Notes: a model not told the origin generated them from the sequence alone. Shown: positions 10,502-23,419, counted from the stretch's first letter. The stretch is 64,000 nt of DNA from Heterobasidion occidentale (GCA_039111635.1 JBCAQO010000002.1:1240001-1304000), one strand, 5' to 3'. Translations and numbers: made by a program.

Positions 10502-13458
10502 TCACCCCTCGTCCATCTCGTCCGCCGCTTCCTCGTCCTTCGTCGTCTCCAGCAACTTCTTAATCTTGTTCACGCTCTTAGGCGACACATCGCGGGCAAC
10601 TGCGAGCATCTGCGCTGCCTTCACCTGATCGCCAATGAGGCGATATGCGCGCGCTAGCTGGAAGATAACGTTCGACTCTTCTGGCGACGAATCCCGAAGG
10701 AATTCCAGGTCTCTCACGGCAAGCTAAGTAAGGCGACCCGCCAATATAGGCATCAGACACGGACACACGTCAGCGAGCAGTCTCGGAAATGAAAGAAGAC
10801 CGCTACATACCGTGTATCGCTTCATTGAGATAAGTATTTTTGCTCGACGATAACGAACCAGAGCGTTCTCAGGAGAAAGCTTAACGGCTTGGTCGAATAG
10901 CGCTAAAGCAGCTTGATGATCAGCACGGCGCTCAACGGCCTAGGATACCAGTTAGTTGGAAAGGCGATGAGTCCCGCGTGATCAGTGCACATACCATTCC
11001 GACGCAACCTAGGAGCACCGCGTTGTTGGGATGAATCTCCGCTGCCTTCCTGTAATGGTACTCGGCCATTCGTATTTTGCTCATCCTCAGGTAGCAAGTT
11101 CCCAGCCCATACCTGTCACAAAAGCGATAAGCACACAGTTTCTGTCAAGCGACGAGGCTCCACGGAAGACAACCGAGCCATATAAGGCAGTGGACATGAC
11201 ATACCAGGCATTGTAGTGCCGACTATCCGCACGCAGGGCTGATTGGAAGGACACAACAGCATTGTCGATGTCTTCGTCAATCAATTCGTGTCCGGCGAGG
11301 GTGAACGCGTACGCGCAAGTGGGGTCCAACTGTTGAGCACGCCTGAAACACGTCAAAGCTTGTGCGCGTTCCTTCTGGAGCGAAAAGGTATTTCCAATAG
11401 CAATCCATGCCTGAGGCGAGCGAGGGTCGATCGCTAAGAGCTCCTGTGCCAGAAACGAAAGTTGCACCGATCTCTGAAGATGCCATAGAAGGGTCGAATA
11501 CACCTCCATATCCCATAAGCGATATGGCTCCAGGGTTCGGACCGCTTGGAAGGCACGTTCCGCCTGCATGGTTTGATAAGGATTGAAGAGCCAATGACAA
11601 GTCAGTGAGGTCACCGGAGCCGCGAGATTGAATACGTACAGCAGTATAATCTGTCCGCTCGAAATGTGCCCGCCCTACGGTAGCCATGACAAGCGCAGAT
11701 CGTTGATGCACGTGAGGTAGTTTCTCCAGCTCGTCGAGACATAGCTGCGTGTCGTAGATCGCGAGGGCTCGCATTGCGCTGGCGAACAACCGCATTAGAT
11801 CATAAATGTATTGATCCGCTTGTTCCAGTTCAAATGCTTCTTGCGCTGCCTGCTCCTGTGCAGCTATTGGATTACTTGGAGCAGGTGACGGGTCTGATGG
11901 CTGGGAATGTGTTATGGAGGGTGGCGACTGTGAATGAGTGTTTTCCGCCATCGTCGCAGGGTCTTCGTCCAGGTCGGAATCAATGGATCGCGACTGTGAA
12001 TGAGTCCTCGTCTGCAGTTTTCGTCGTTCTCGAACTAATGGAGGCTGGAGGCATCAATCAAAGCTTAATTTTTTGTTCTCCTGCTGATTGTAAGAAAACC
12101 GAGGTTCCCACCTTGCCTGGGATTGATGGTTTACTTGGGCCTCCCATCAACCGTGCGCTTCGCCGTGTGACCGCGTTCGCCTCGCGATCTGACTTGCCAC
12201 CACCCGCGGTCGGTGCATTCCTGGAGGTCGTCGCCGCAGACTGTTGACGGCGACCGGTAGATGATGAGAAGATGTTAGCAAGAGTCAAGGCCGGGCGTGC
12301 GCGTGCCTTTTTCGAACGGGCGTCATCCGCCGCAGCCGCGGTCGGCGCGGGGAGTTTAGACGCCTTAAGTAGTATTTCGCCGGAGCGTTGGCGTATACCA
12401 GACGAGCGCAGCTTCTTGGGCACAGGCCCGGCTTCGTCTGCTGAAGATAAAGGTCGTGACGCTTGAGATTGCGCCACTTTAGGGCGATAATGGGCTTGTA
12501 GGACAGATTGTTCCGGCGGGTATGAGAAGGAATCATTCGCTGCGCTGTATGAGGTTTCAATGCGCATTTCATTTCAATGAATTGCATGAGGACGCACATA
12601 GAATCTCTTGGTCCTGTTATGCGAAATGGTTGGTGGCCGTGGTCATTTCTGTAGTTGCGGAAAAGATTTCCAGCATTGCCTGTGTCGGGTGTGAAAAAGC
12701 CAGCACCTGTGGCAACTGGCCCAGAGGGAGGTTGTTTTGGGGGCGGCAGAAATTCGTCAGACTGTGCACGTCGGATGGGAGGCGGACGCGATGGGAATAG
12801 CTCTTCGACTTCGGGGACTGATCCTGTGATTGTAGTTGATGCCATAGATGTGAGTCGAGTGATCAAGAACCTGAGGCACTGACCTAGACTACAAAGGCCC
12901 AAGAATGCGTCCCATAACATTGGGTTGAGCGCCAGTGCCAGGCGGAAGCTTCGTCGGGCATGGTCTGGCAGCTTGCCTTTCATCGCGTTCATGCCAGATT
13001 GACAGTGGAGGGCAGCCTCTTCTGGGAATGCCCGTGTGGTGCGTCGCCCGAGTGATGCTGCCGGTTCGATGAGGATTAGAGAAAGCGAAAAAAGATGCGT
13101 GAACAAACGTACGTGAGGGGGCATATGTAGAATCTTTCAAGCTCTCCTCCAATGCCTCGCGCGCATGCCTATGTCTCCCAAGCAGCGAGCAGCACTTTGA
13201 CTTGATCTCCAAACAACCACTACACCGCTGGTCGAGAGGTAGATTTACGAGATGAAGTGCTGAGTGGGTCTGACTAGCACGAAGCATGGCCGTGGCATAT
13301 AGATGTCGCGCGTCATGGTTGTCCTGATCGAGGGCAAAATATCTCTCTGCATAGAACAGTGCAGACTTGTGTAAATCTGCATCCAGACATGACCACACTA
13401 GTGAATTGAATCTCTGTTGCAGATATGGCCAGAAGGAGGGATTGGTTTCTGGCTGCAT
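10502..13458 (-). CDS. CDC27: APC/C subunit Cdc27 (APC3), TPR protein
   Basis: TPR subunit of the anaphase-promoting complex that helps bind the C-terminal IR tails of Cdc20, Cdh1 and APC10; nuclear. The ATG at 13456-13458 starts MQPETNPSFWPYLQQRFNSL, then the N-terminal TPR dimerisation region with CLDADLHKSALFYAERYFAL and LYATAMLRASQTHSALHLV. A disordered Ser/Arg/Lys-rich middle (about 12.9-11.9 kb) precedes the C-terminal TPR array: QYIYDLMRLFASAMRALAIY, LEPYRLWDMEVYSTLLWHL, SPQAWIAIGNTFSLQKE, AQQLDPTCAYAFTLAGHE, SALRADSRHYNAWYGLG and AEIHPNNAVLLGCVGMAVE. It ends TTKDEEAADEMDEG. The order fits the family (N-TPR, linker, C-TPR). Several introns, some in the linker, make exact exon borders there uncertain. 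Confidence 0.93.
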
Positions 13459-13965
13459 GGCCTTAGAGCATACAGAATAGGCGCAAGACGTGCATAAATT
13501 GCAGAGATTTCAGGGTAATATATGGAGAAGCAACCAGATAAAGCTGCCGAGACAAATGGTGGGAGAGGTGGTCAGTGGCTAGCAAGCAGGCAAGGAAGCT
13601 CGGGATGAGAGTCGGCGGAAGGGTCTTGCAAACCAACCGCGTCTATACTTATCACGTGATCCCGCCGCGTCACCCACTGGTCCAGTGGTCTCCGAGCGAC
13701 TCCGTCCACTCTCCGTCCGGCCTCGAGCTGAGAGTAGACTCCCGAAATTAAGGGTCAAACTTAAGCTTAAGACTTCCCACAATGATCGCTTAATCCCGAT
13801 AACCGCTCATCGTTACTCGATAGAAGGTCCTCTCGAACCTTCCCTTTCAACTTATTCCCGATACTCACCAGGAATGTTTTCATAAGACTCAACGATACAA
13901 AGAAGAACAAGAGGCAGAAAATTCTTGCATTACTTTTAGCTTCACTGCACAAACACGCCTTGGTT
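13459..13965. promoter_or_regulatory. CDC27 promoter and TCP1 3' region
   Basis: About 507 bp. A perfect palindrome ATCACGTGAT lies at 13651-13660, roughly 195 bp upstream of the CDC27 start. The right part is AT-rich and should be the TCP1 3' UTR. The element's function is inferred from position. Confidence 0.4.
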
Positions 13966-16033
13966 CTAGTGACCATGACCGTCTGGCTCCCCTTTTTGCT
14001 CTGAAAAGAATGACATGCTATCAGTATCACCGATTACGATGCAGTATAGAGTCCACACACCTGGTACACATTGGATCGCATCGTCGATGCGGAGTAATGA
14101 CACTGCGGCTTCGAAGGCAGATTTGAGGCTGCGAACTTTGCTGACTGTGGGCTCAAGGATGCCAGCCGTGACATTGTCTCGAACCTCGCCATTGAGCAGG
14201 TCCAATCCGTAACGCAGAAGCACCTTCTTGGGATCGCCCGCTGGCGCATTCTGGGCTGCGTTGTGGAATGACCGCAACTTTGCAACGAGCTCCGTGGAAT
14301 CCTTCGCTGCGTTCACAGCAAGGGTCTTGGGAATCACAAGCAACGCAGTGGCGAATTCTGCAATTGCCAGCTGCTCACGAGATCCCTGCACAAAAAAATA
14401 TTAACACCTTGATACTGTTTGACATCAGACATGAGAGAAAAGTACCAGGGTGGTTGCAAAATTTTCCAGGTAGATGCTGAGAGCAGACTCGACGGCACCA
14501 CCACCGGGAACAACGGTTCCGCTCTCTAATGTTCGCTTGATGATCGACAAGGTGTCGTGCAAAGCTCTCTCCATTTCATCCAGCATATAATCGTTGGCGC
14601 CTCGCAGGATGATCGACGCCGAGCTGACAACCTTCGTCCCTTTTACAAGGATCAATTCATCATCGGAGATGCGCTCTTGAACAACCTCCTCTGCGGTGCC
14701 AAGATAGCTCGCTTCGAAGGTCTCTTCGCCTTCCAAGTTCGCGAGACTTGAGACCAGTTGACCGCCTGTAGCCTTGGCGATACGGCGCAAATCCTCTTTC
14801 CTGCAGCGGCGAACAGCCATTGCCCCCGCCTCGACAAACTCCTTCAGCGCAAGATCATCGATACCTTTGGTAGTCAGGACAACATTAGCGCCAGCGGCAA
14901 GGATTTTACGTATCCTCTCCAAAGTGATATCAGCTTCCCTGTTGTCAGTCATCTTCAGCGAACCCAGTATTCTGGAAAGCGGTTGGTGACATACCGTTTC
15001 CGGATCTCTTCCAATTGATTAGGGTCGTCGACCAAGATCTGAACACCCAGCTGCATACGTATTTTACGCAGGTCAATGTCGAGGCATGCAATTTTGGCTT
15101 TGGTGATACGTGTCTTCATGGCTAGACGAGGTTTGAATTGAGCTAGACGGATCTAACTGCTGTCCTGATACGCACCTTGACTAGCGACAGTGCAGTTCAA
15201 AGCATACCCCTTGACGAAGACGGACTCCCGAGCACTCCGTCCGTGAGCTTTGAGAACATTGACCGCCTTCACAGGATATTTTGTCTCTCCACGGGTATTG
15301 GTGGTTTTGACGGCCAACATGGCATCAACAGCCATAGGTGCAAATAGATCATCATCGCTAACATAGATTTACATCAACAAGGTGTAACATGATAGCACAG
15401 ATATTGAAACTCACCCCCCAATGATTTTGCTGGACATACTGGTCTTGGCAGCATTTATTAACGCATCCTTTCCCAGCTGATCTACCTTCACACTGAGCTG
15501 ATCCTGCATAAATCTCACTGCTTCCCTACACGCCAGCCTATACCCAGTGATGATTGTCGTAGGGTGAATCTTGGCTTTCACTAGCTCATTCGCGCGCCGG
15601 AGAAGCTCAGCAGCGATGATCACGACAGAAGTTGTTCCGTCGCCAACTTCTTTGTCTTGTTTCTGCGCAAGATCTACGAAAATGCGTCCAGCGGGGTGTT
15701 CAACAGCAAGAAGAGCGAGGATCGTTGCGCCGTCATTTGAGATTGTTACTTCCTGCGAATCATGGTCAAAAAGTTCCTCTCAGGCTCGCAAGATAAGACC
15801 CACTCCGATGTTGTCGACAAGCATTTTGTCGAGACCAAGAGGACCCAAAGACGATTTGACGATGTTTGCGATCGTCTGTGCCGCGACCACTAATAGCGAC
15901 CTCTCGAATCATGGACGATTACTTGAGAAACCATGGTTTTGAACGTACCATTCTGATCGCGGATGTCCTGGCCGGATACTCTGTCCCCTCCGAGGAAGGC
16001 ACCAGCTCTTGGATCGCGTTGGAACATGCTCAT
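13966..16033 (-). CDS. TCP1: T-complex protein 1 subunit alpha (CCT1/TCP1)
   Basis: Alpha subunit of the cytosolic chaperonin CCT/TRiC, which folds actin, tubulin and WD40 proteins using ATP. The ATG at 16031-16033 gives [20 protein letters not shown] and GQDIRDQN, typical of the alpha subunit. Then [19 protein letters not shown], the nucleotide-site [65 protein letters not shown], the apical [20 protein letters not shown] and [56 protein letters not shown] and [20 protein letters not shown]. It ends [11 protein letters not shown]. The alpha-specific [18 protein letters not shown] segment separates it from other CCT subunits. About six introns; length fits at roughly 550 residues. Confidence 0.97.
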
Positions 16034-17943
16034 CGTCGTTGAGAGGAAAAGGTATAATTTAGAGAGCGCAGAGCGCGCTCGCGAGTCTCCGCCAATGTGG
16101 CGTTGGTGGAGGTCCGTGGACTAACCCTGACTTCCCATTGATCCTGTTACAGAGGCTCTTGCTGGCTCATGTCACATCCTTTTCCCTCAAACAGTGTTCA
16201 TCTCGACGACAGGCAACGGCTTCATCTGACTCTCGCAGCTCTACAGCCGCGGAGGCAATGCATTGGTAGGCCGAAAGAACATAATATCATTCAAGCGATC
16301 CTGGAACTGGTTCCAACAATCGTTTCCAAGCTTGCAAGACACGAAGCTGTGATTCCTCCTCAGATCCGACCACTTCTCATGTCCTCCGATAAAGAGAGTT
16401 CTATCCGCGGAATGGCTACTCGCAGATGATTTGAAATGAGTCCTTCATCGAAGTGCATAACCCTCTGTGGCTTCACTTCGAGCTGCTTAGTATGGTATGG
16501 AAATGTCAGGCTCTCTCGGCTGATACGAATAGGCATTGCTTACCTGGCCGAACTTGTGAACTCTCGACGCAAAAAACAGACCTCCTTCCTCTACGTCGAT
16601 CTGTCTACCTTGTCCGTTCCCGCTTGCTACCCTCCTGACTCTCCGGTCCCGGGCTGGTGTCACCACGGTTCACTCGAGCAGTTGACCACCTGTGCTTGGA
16701 GGGGTAACCTGACGTTTGCTGCAACGTGGCTGGTGATACGCGGCTTATGTGCAACAACGCTGCCAATGATAGGTCTTGAACTGTCTTCGAAGGGATTTCT
16801 GTCCACTGGCTTCCTCGGTGTATCTCCTGAAGGTACGGCGTCCAGGAATGGGTTGCGGATGGACTGCATGCTCTCATCCGCATGCGCCAACCTCGTCGGC
16901 TATGGGCAGTCGGCTTTCGATTGATCCACTCTCGACTGCTCTCTCGGGACACAAATGGAGGTGGCGGTAACGCGTGCTGTTCATAAATTGGTAGGTCAAA
17001 GTTGAGCGTCTGCCAGTGTCGTTTCGTCGTGTCAGAGAAGTCCAACACAATACTTGAGATCAACTAACCAGGTAGGGCTGTCCGTTCTTCTCCTTCTCGG
17101 TCTGTACGCGGGTCAACATAAGCATTCTGCTAGACTATGTAGAACACGTACTGTGTCCTCTACCATGCTCCATTCATCTTCGACCCCGAAGACACAGGAT
17201 TCCTCCGTATTCTTGACATCCATCTGCAACGCTGTAAGCAATCACCCACGCGAAAATTCCCATTTGATCAACCTTTCCCTGCAGAAGTCTAGCCTTCTCG
17301 CTGGCGCTTCGACCTCTCTTCTCGAGGAAATGCATCATAGGGCTTGGTGGTGTGGTGAACGTAGTGCAAATGGATACAGGTAGGATTAGTTGTATCGCTC
17401 ATCTAGATATAAAGCTGCATTTCGTTTCTATGACTGATGGTCTGAATTGTGATTCCCAGCCTCTGAAGCAACCTCAGGCCACTGCCAAACTACTTGGTTG
17501 CAACTGCTGCTAAGACGATTCGGATTCACAGGCTGCATTCCAGGCATAGTGACAACCCCTAGAATTGTATGGAATCGTCGGTTAGTCGTGGGGGCATAGC
17601 CGTCCATATGACAGCGCTATTTATAAACTATGTTAAAACAGCTAGTAGTATTCTACAGAATCTCTTTTTGTGCTGGATTCATATTTTCTATTTTCTAGTT
17701 ACTCAGAAAGTATCGTCTCGTCTTACAGTTTCTTTGCAAAATTGACCGACATGGACCTACAAGCTAACACGTCCAGGGACAGGTGCAGTGTGACGTAAGT
17801 AGGTGGCTGCCCGATGGACCTCTTTTTGGGCGTCTGGGGAAGTTTCCCGCGCAAGCTCACATAGCATCTTGAAATTCATACAGCGAACTTCCCAATTCTC
17901 CCGAAAATCTTTTCCTGTCTGTCTCCTTCATTGACTGTGAATC
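16034..17943. other. 1.9 kb region without a recognised gene
   Basis: The left end is the TCP1 promoter. Two weak candidates overlap on opposite strands. On the plus strand a frame at 16436-16924 has no familiar motif. On the minus strand 16660-16890 reads ESMQSIRNPFLDAVPSGDTP and then DRNPFEDSSRP, with two NPF tripeptides of the kind bound by EH domains, but a stop lies just upstream and no intron rescues it clearly. Positions 17,000-17,940 are AT-rich with no coding signal I trust. A short disordered-protein gene or a decayed gene is possible. Confidence 0.3.
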
Positions 17944-19605
17944 ATGTCTACTATATCATCGCCGTTGACTACGGTAAATGTACACGCACGTCACGATCCG
18001 TAACATGGAACTAAGGCTCAATGGTACAGGCTCACCAACATGCATCCAACGCCGACGATTTCATCGCCCAAGGGTTGTTGGTCTCTGCTGCAGAGGAACA
18101 CGAGAAAGCAGCAGAAGCGTTTCAGACCTGTATCGACTCATCTCACGATGAAAACGTTGCGTGTCTTTCTCGAGTTCACGAGGAGATCCTCCATTTATGC
18201 ATACGTTTCCTCCGCAGGCCAAACGGACACTGCGCATGCTGTTTAGCGAACACATTAAGATGGCGAAGGACCTGCACAGGCGGATAGAAATGTTGAAACA
18301 GGATGGCGTGGACCCTTCCTTACCTCAGAAACCTGCAGCTCCCCGTCCCGCACCGGTTCCAACCTACCTTGCTTCCCGACCTTCGTCGTCCCCGCCTCCA
18401 ACAAACGTTCGAGGTCGGATGTCAGACTCACAACACACAGTCGACGAATCGTTCATGCTCCTTGGGCAACAGGTGCGCTGCTAAGTGTCTTCATCTCCGG
18501 ATTGTTCCGCTGACGTATGTTTTGCCACAGTCAACAGACGCTGGAGACGCTTTCAATACATTCTGGAAAGCGATGGAAGTGCTCGATCATTTGTCTCAAC
18601 CCGTAGCGTTTGCTACAGCGTCTCTTGGCTTGCCGGAGTCTTCGCGTAGAGCATTAGGGAGGGAAGGAAGCAATAGCAGCGACACGGACTACGAAGACGT
18701 CGGTCGATCTCGTCGAGCTCGTGCTTCAGGACAATCTCGGGTCCTATCGCCTGATAACTCTTTTGCTACAGCTTATGACGGCGAGATTAGTCGAGATATT
18801 ACGAAGTCAACGCGCATAAAACAGTCTGTCATCGACCCACGAAATGATTTTGATGAAATTGTGGACGAAGGTGAGCAGAAGCATGTGATCATGGAATTTT
18901 GTGAGACTAATGACTTAGTGACACGGATGCAGACTACGACTCTTCTGATTCCTTTTGTATGATCCCCTCGAAGTCTGAGGCTTCACCGTCAATGCTCAAA
19001 AAAGAGATCGTTTCTCTCAAATCTGACCTTGAGGCCACCCAAAAGCAGCTAGAAGTCGTTGAACGGCAGCTCGAAATACGTAAGGAGCAAGATCAGCAGC
19101 TCAGAGATAACATTGTTGTCGCACGCAGAGAAGTACTGCAGTTCTGCATACCGGTCTGCTTCGAGAAGCTGACTGCCGATGTAGGCACAACGGGCCATGG
19201 GTGCATCGCTTGTGGTCCAACGGCAAGGGCAATCTTCCTTTGATATCGGAAGTCTGAATTTAGGTTTGGTTCCGCCCCCACCACCTATGCCACCGATAAA
19301 TCCTGGGCGAGATAGAGAATTGATGCGTCGCATAAAGGAGCTTGAAGAAGAGTTACGGACAGTGCGCGTGGAAAGCGAGAAACAAGTCAGCCTTTCTGTA
19401 TTTTTATCCTGTTCGAATATTGATCTGCCAACAGAAAGCAATGATTGCGAAGTTCCGTGAGCGCTGGGACAAGCTGAAGGAGTCAGCGAAGCGCAAACGG
19501 GAAGCAAGGGCCGCTGCTGCTGGTGTACAAAGTGCACTTGTACACGAGCGTATTGACGAAGAACCTGAGGCAGAGGCAGAGGCAGAGGCAGAGCAGGAAC
19601 AGTAG
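17944..19605 (+). CDS. MIT-domain coiled-coil protein, Atg38/NRBF2-like
   Basis: Probable homologue of the Atg38/NRBF2 accessory subunit of the autophagy PI3-kinase complex (Vps34-Vps15-Atg6-Atg14); the assignment is by architecture. The ATG at 17944 encodes MSTISSPLTT, then after an intron AHQHASNADDFIAQGLLVSA and AAEEHEKAAEAFQTCIDSSH, a MIT-like helical hairpin (residues about 10-75) continuing KRTLRMLFSEHIKMAKDLHR. A Pro-rich linker follows, then DAFNTFWKAMEVLDHLSQ, an acidic Ser-rich region (SNSSDTDYEDV), a long coiled coil (MLKKEIVSLKSDLEATQKQL) and a second one (RELMRRIKELEEELRTVRVE). The C-terminus is a Glu/Ala repeat (EAEAEAEAEQEQ) with stop at 19603-19605. Several short introns. It might instead be another MIT-coiled-coil trafficking protein. 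Confidence 0.6.
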
Positions 19606-20298
19606 ACATGTTGTTCCATTGCTCTGTCGAGGTAGATGAAACGCCGTTGAAGTGATTCTGGTTCCAATATGCTCCATCTCGACTTTTTCGTCTTCTTGAA
19701 ACCATATGTTGTATCGATAGTTTCCTTAGGCATACCTCTTGTATATATGGATGCTTTATACTAGGTTCTTTGGGGATGTGTTAGTTCAGTGGCCAATCCG
19801 ACGTGGACGCTATGGACGGAGGCGGGATATGAGGCCCAGTTACTTCTGCAAATTGTCGTAAGCAGCACGCACTCCTAACGCCCCCGAAAGTAAAGATCAG
19901 GTCATTAAAACCACGCCAATCGAAATCACTGAACTTCCGAGGTCGTAAACAGGGCCTGACGCCCACGATGAAAAGGTATCATCGAAGCTAGTCCGATATG
20001 TTTTGATCTTCCCTGGACATTTCTAGAGGAGTGAAATGTGCTAAGACATGGCCGGGTAAGTGACTCCTCCTCGCACACATGAGTGCTCATGCACATGCGT
20101 GACGTCCGGAAGAATTCAGCTGCCATGGAAGAAGGGGCGAAAACTCGGAGTTCGCAGGGACCTATCAAGCCACCAATGAACCAGTGTGGGTAGTTCATAC
20201 TAGAAGAGGTGCCCTTGGATGGTGGCCTAAAGCGATCAGAGCGTACTGGAAAACAGGTGCAAACTCCATATTAGTATACATCGATGACCACCCTACTT
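19606..20298. other. Convergent 3' intergenic region
   Basis: About 693 bp between convergent stop codons; nothing convincing is encoded. A minus-strand frame at 19926-20198 lacks homology and composition support. Confidence 0.4.
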
Positions 20299-20953
20299 CT
20301 ACGCAAATAAACCAAAATCGACGATACGCAAAGAGCGCACGGCATAGTCGAAATCTGCCTTCGCCGTGGTGAAACCTTCCTCTCCAACGGCACCATCATC
20401 GGAGGACGTGATGGGCACGTTCATGGTCAGCACGAGATCCACACTTTTAGTTTCCACTCTATACAAGGCCATGAGAACTCGCACATCATCCGCACTAGCC
20501 CTATTGAATTTCTGAACAAGCTGGGTCCCATGAAGAGCGATGGGGGAAGGGGTATCATCTCCTCTGTCATTCGGGATGACAGCTATTCCATGCACTTGGC
20601 TTGACTGCGCCGAATTGTCGTGAGCCAAAGAGTCAAAATGGAACCTGAAAGAGAGCAAAGGTCGGAGATCAGGATGAGGTAAGACCTGGGATGTAGAACA
20701 TCAAACTTGGCCGCTTCATAAAAGTCATCAGGCTCAACCCTCTGCAAGATTTCCAAGATGATGCTGACGCTGGAGTCAGGATACAAGAGGACTTCTTGAG
20801 TGTCTGGGACTTGACGGAGAACTCTGAGATTTTTTGGTCGATGAGAGGACTCGAGCAGAGATGTCCACCAACGTACGAGGCGTCGACTAGCCTAGACGGT
20901 AAGGTTGCAGTTATGGCCCCTCCAAAGAGGTCTCGTTTGGCACAGGAAGTCAT
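20299..20953 (-). CDS. MOG1: Mog1, Ran guanine-nucleotide release factor
   Basis: Small nuclear protein that binds Ran, promotes nucleotide release and supports nuclear import. The ATG at 20951-20953 starts MTSCAKRDLFGGAITATLPS and RLVDAS, matching the family's L(F/Y)GGAI and (I/V)DxS motifs. Further exons give YPDSSVSIILEILQRVEPDD, an acidic-loop segment FHFDSLAHDNSAQSSQV, then LVQKFNRASADDVRVLMALY and RVETKSVDLVLTMNVPITSS, and FDYAVRSLRIVDFGLFA at the end, close to the family C-terminus. Length (about 190 residues) fits. Two or three introns lie between 20660 and 20880. It shares a 138 bp promoter with NDC80. Confidence 0.9.
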
Positions 20954-21091
20954 GATTTGAGCGAGCACTCTAGTACTAGAAGTAGGTCACTCTGAGTGGC
21001 CAAGAGTCACGTGCAGCATGGTGTAGACGCGCATCTGTCACGCGATTTGTTGAACACGGCGACTTTCTCACTACGAAGTTCGCTTCTGACG
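20954..21091. promoter_or_regulatory. MOG1-NDC80 divergent promoter
   Basis: Only 138 bp separate the two start codons. It contains GTCACGTGC, with CACGTG at 21008-21013, 55 bp from the MOG1 ATG and about 80 bp from the NDC80 ATG. Coupled transcription is likely but inferred. Confidence 0.55.
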
Positions 21092-23419
21092 ATGGATGAT
21101 GCAGGCCGTCGCTTTACCATGCAACCACCCAACACAGATCTTCGCTCTGGTATCCCTGTACCTATGTCCACTGCGAAGAAGCCAGGATCGGGCATGCGAC
21201 TGTCTACAGCTGGCCCAGCTCTCCGAGGACTACATCCCCCGACTGCTATGGCACCTCCATCCACTAACCCGCGACAATCTATGTACCGCTCTCAGAACAT
21301 GAATCCACTGCTAGCTAGTGCCTCGAAGCCCAGCTTTGGACGGACACCACTAACCAGGTGAGTCGCCTCTGATGTCTCATGTTCTTAATGTCTATAACTT
21401 GCAGCAGTGCGCGTCGAGGATCCATGTGGGGAGGAGGCATGCCCCCGCCGCCAACCTCCCAGGTTATCAAGGATGTCCGTCCACTTCGAGAGCCCCAGTT
21501 TCAGAGCAAAATGCGCCAAGATGTTTTTAATTGTCTCCGGAGCACATCGTATGATATCTCGATGCGAACATTGACGAGCATCACTGGGAGAGATTATCGC
21601 GGTATCTTCAATCATCTTGTTTTGATGCTCGACGGAAATTATCCTTTCGACCCCAACTTGAGATTTGAAGACGAATTCATAACCGCACTTAAGGCCCTTC
21701 GGTATCCTTTTGTTGGCCAGCTTAAACCCATATGGCTTGCAGCACCAGCTAGTATGGACTCATGGCCCGCTTTGCTGGGTGTCCTACATTGGCTGGCCAT
21801 GCTATGCAAGGTAAGCTGATGGCCTATACGTCTTGACAAATGTAAGATATGACGATTGCTATTTCTAACCCTTCATTTCTACGGTAGGGCAGGTTAAACT
21901 ACTTGGAAAGTATGCATTGGACGCTTTTAGATTCAAGCGAAGTGCCAGAGGAGTTTGACAATGAGCATCACCACCACACGCTCGCGTTCGAACACTGTAG
22001 CGAAGCCTACGAAGTCTTTCTGTCCGGTGTTGACGATTATGGACCCCAAGAGAGAGCATTGGAAGCTCGATATAGTGAGTGGCAGTGTAGATGTCCTTTT
22101 CAAGTTGTTGAAACAATATCTAGAGAAGAATAACGAAAGAGTCATCCAGGAACTAGAAGAGCAAAAGAGGTTGCTGCATGAGGCTCAACTGGAGTACGCG
22201 AAGGCCATGTCAGAAGCGGTCAGTGATTGTTCCAAAACGGCTTGGTCCATCTGACGCGTGCCACCAACAGGCACCAATCGAAAAGCTGAAGAAAACCAAC
22301 CAATCTCTGAGACGCGATCGAGAAAAGTTCCAAGAGGTCATAACGCGGTGGGAGATGAGGAAAAACAAGCTCATCGACCATATTGTTCAGGAGAAGGCAG
22401 AGTTGGCAATGAGGGGTAGGTTCATGACCGCAAGCGTACTTCGGATGCCCCGCGCTGACTTACATTCATGCAGCAAATTATCTGGAGGAGCTGAAGGCGG
22501 AGCAGGGGAAGCTAAGCGATATCGTAAAGGAACAAAATATATCTCCCGAGGAAGTTATCCGGATGAACACAGAGCACGAACAGCTTTCCCGAAATCTAGA
22601 GGACCTCAGACATAAGATAGCGGAATCCAATAAGGTCATACTGTCTCTCGAAGTCACCGTCACGAATCGTGGTTCTGCCGCAGAGGAGGCTTTAGACGCC
22701 TACACAAATCTGCTTTCCACTCTCGGACTCTTTCCGCCATTACCACCACCGTATGAGGATGTCGACTTGACATTGGAATTGAATACCGCAGCATCAAATC
22801 CGCAACAACTATTATTGGGCGCGGACCTTCGACGTGTCATCAAACCCACACTGATTGGAGTGGCAGAATCAAAACGCATCGAGCGTGCTGACCTAGAAAG
22901 CGAGCGAATCAAGGTTGATCATGAGCTTGATCAATTGGTGCTAGAGTGCGAGAATTTGGAGGAGGAGATACACCAAATTGAGAAGAAGGGTTGCATTGAA
23001 TGAACAAGCTGAAGACCTTCGAGAGGTGAGTCTTCTTATTTAATTGAAGTGGTTTCTCACCATCCTACTACTCGGTGTTTAGGCTGTCCAACAAGAGGCC
23101 CATGTAAGCAACGCTGAAGCTACCCGGCTAGAAAGAGAACTTGCACAGGCAAGAACTGCTGCCCTGGCTAACGGTGTTGGTGTGAAGTCTCGTCTACAAG
23201 GTCTGCAAATTGCGTGAGTTTATTCTTGATCCTCGATGGTTGCGTCGTCATTCATGTTATCCGAATCTATACAGATATCGAGAGCAAGTGGAAAAGACTG
23301 CTCGGCTGAAGGATGAAACCGTCCGAGCCATCGTCAAGAACAGTAGCGAGATTGCTGTGTTTAAGGAGTCTATCTCGCAGCAACTCAAGGATCTTCGTGA
23401 CTTCGCAGAAGCAAACTAG
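21092..23419 (+). CDS. NDC80: Ndc80/Hec1 kinetochore protein (apparent frame break near 22989)
   Basis: Microtubule-binding subunit of the outer-kinetochore Ndc80 complex (with Nuf2, Spc24, Spc25). The ATG at 21092 starts MDDAGRRFTMQPPNTDLRSG, a basic disordered tail with GMRLSTAGPALRG and SSARRGSMWGGG, the usual Aurora B target region. The calponin-homology domain follows: RPLREPQFQSKMRQDVFNCL, YDISMRTLTSITGRDYRGIF, DPNLRFEDEFITALKALRYP and APASMDSWPALLGVLHWLAM. Then a long coiled coil with the conserved LGADLRRVIKPTLIGVAES. At 22983-22995 the frame ending IHQIEKKG runs into a stop, whereas the next frame continues VALNEQAEDLRE to a good donor at 23026 and in-phase exons AVQQEAHVSNAEATRLEREL, ending LRDFAEAN. 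No canonical intron joins the two frames. Identity is firm. Confidence 0.94.
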
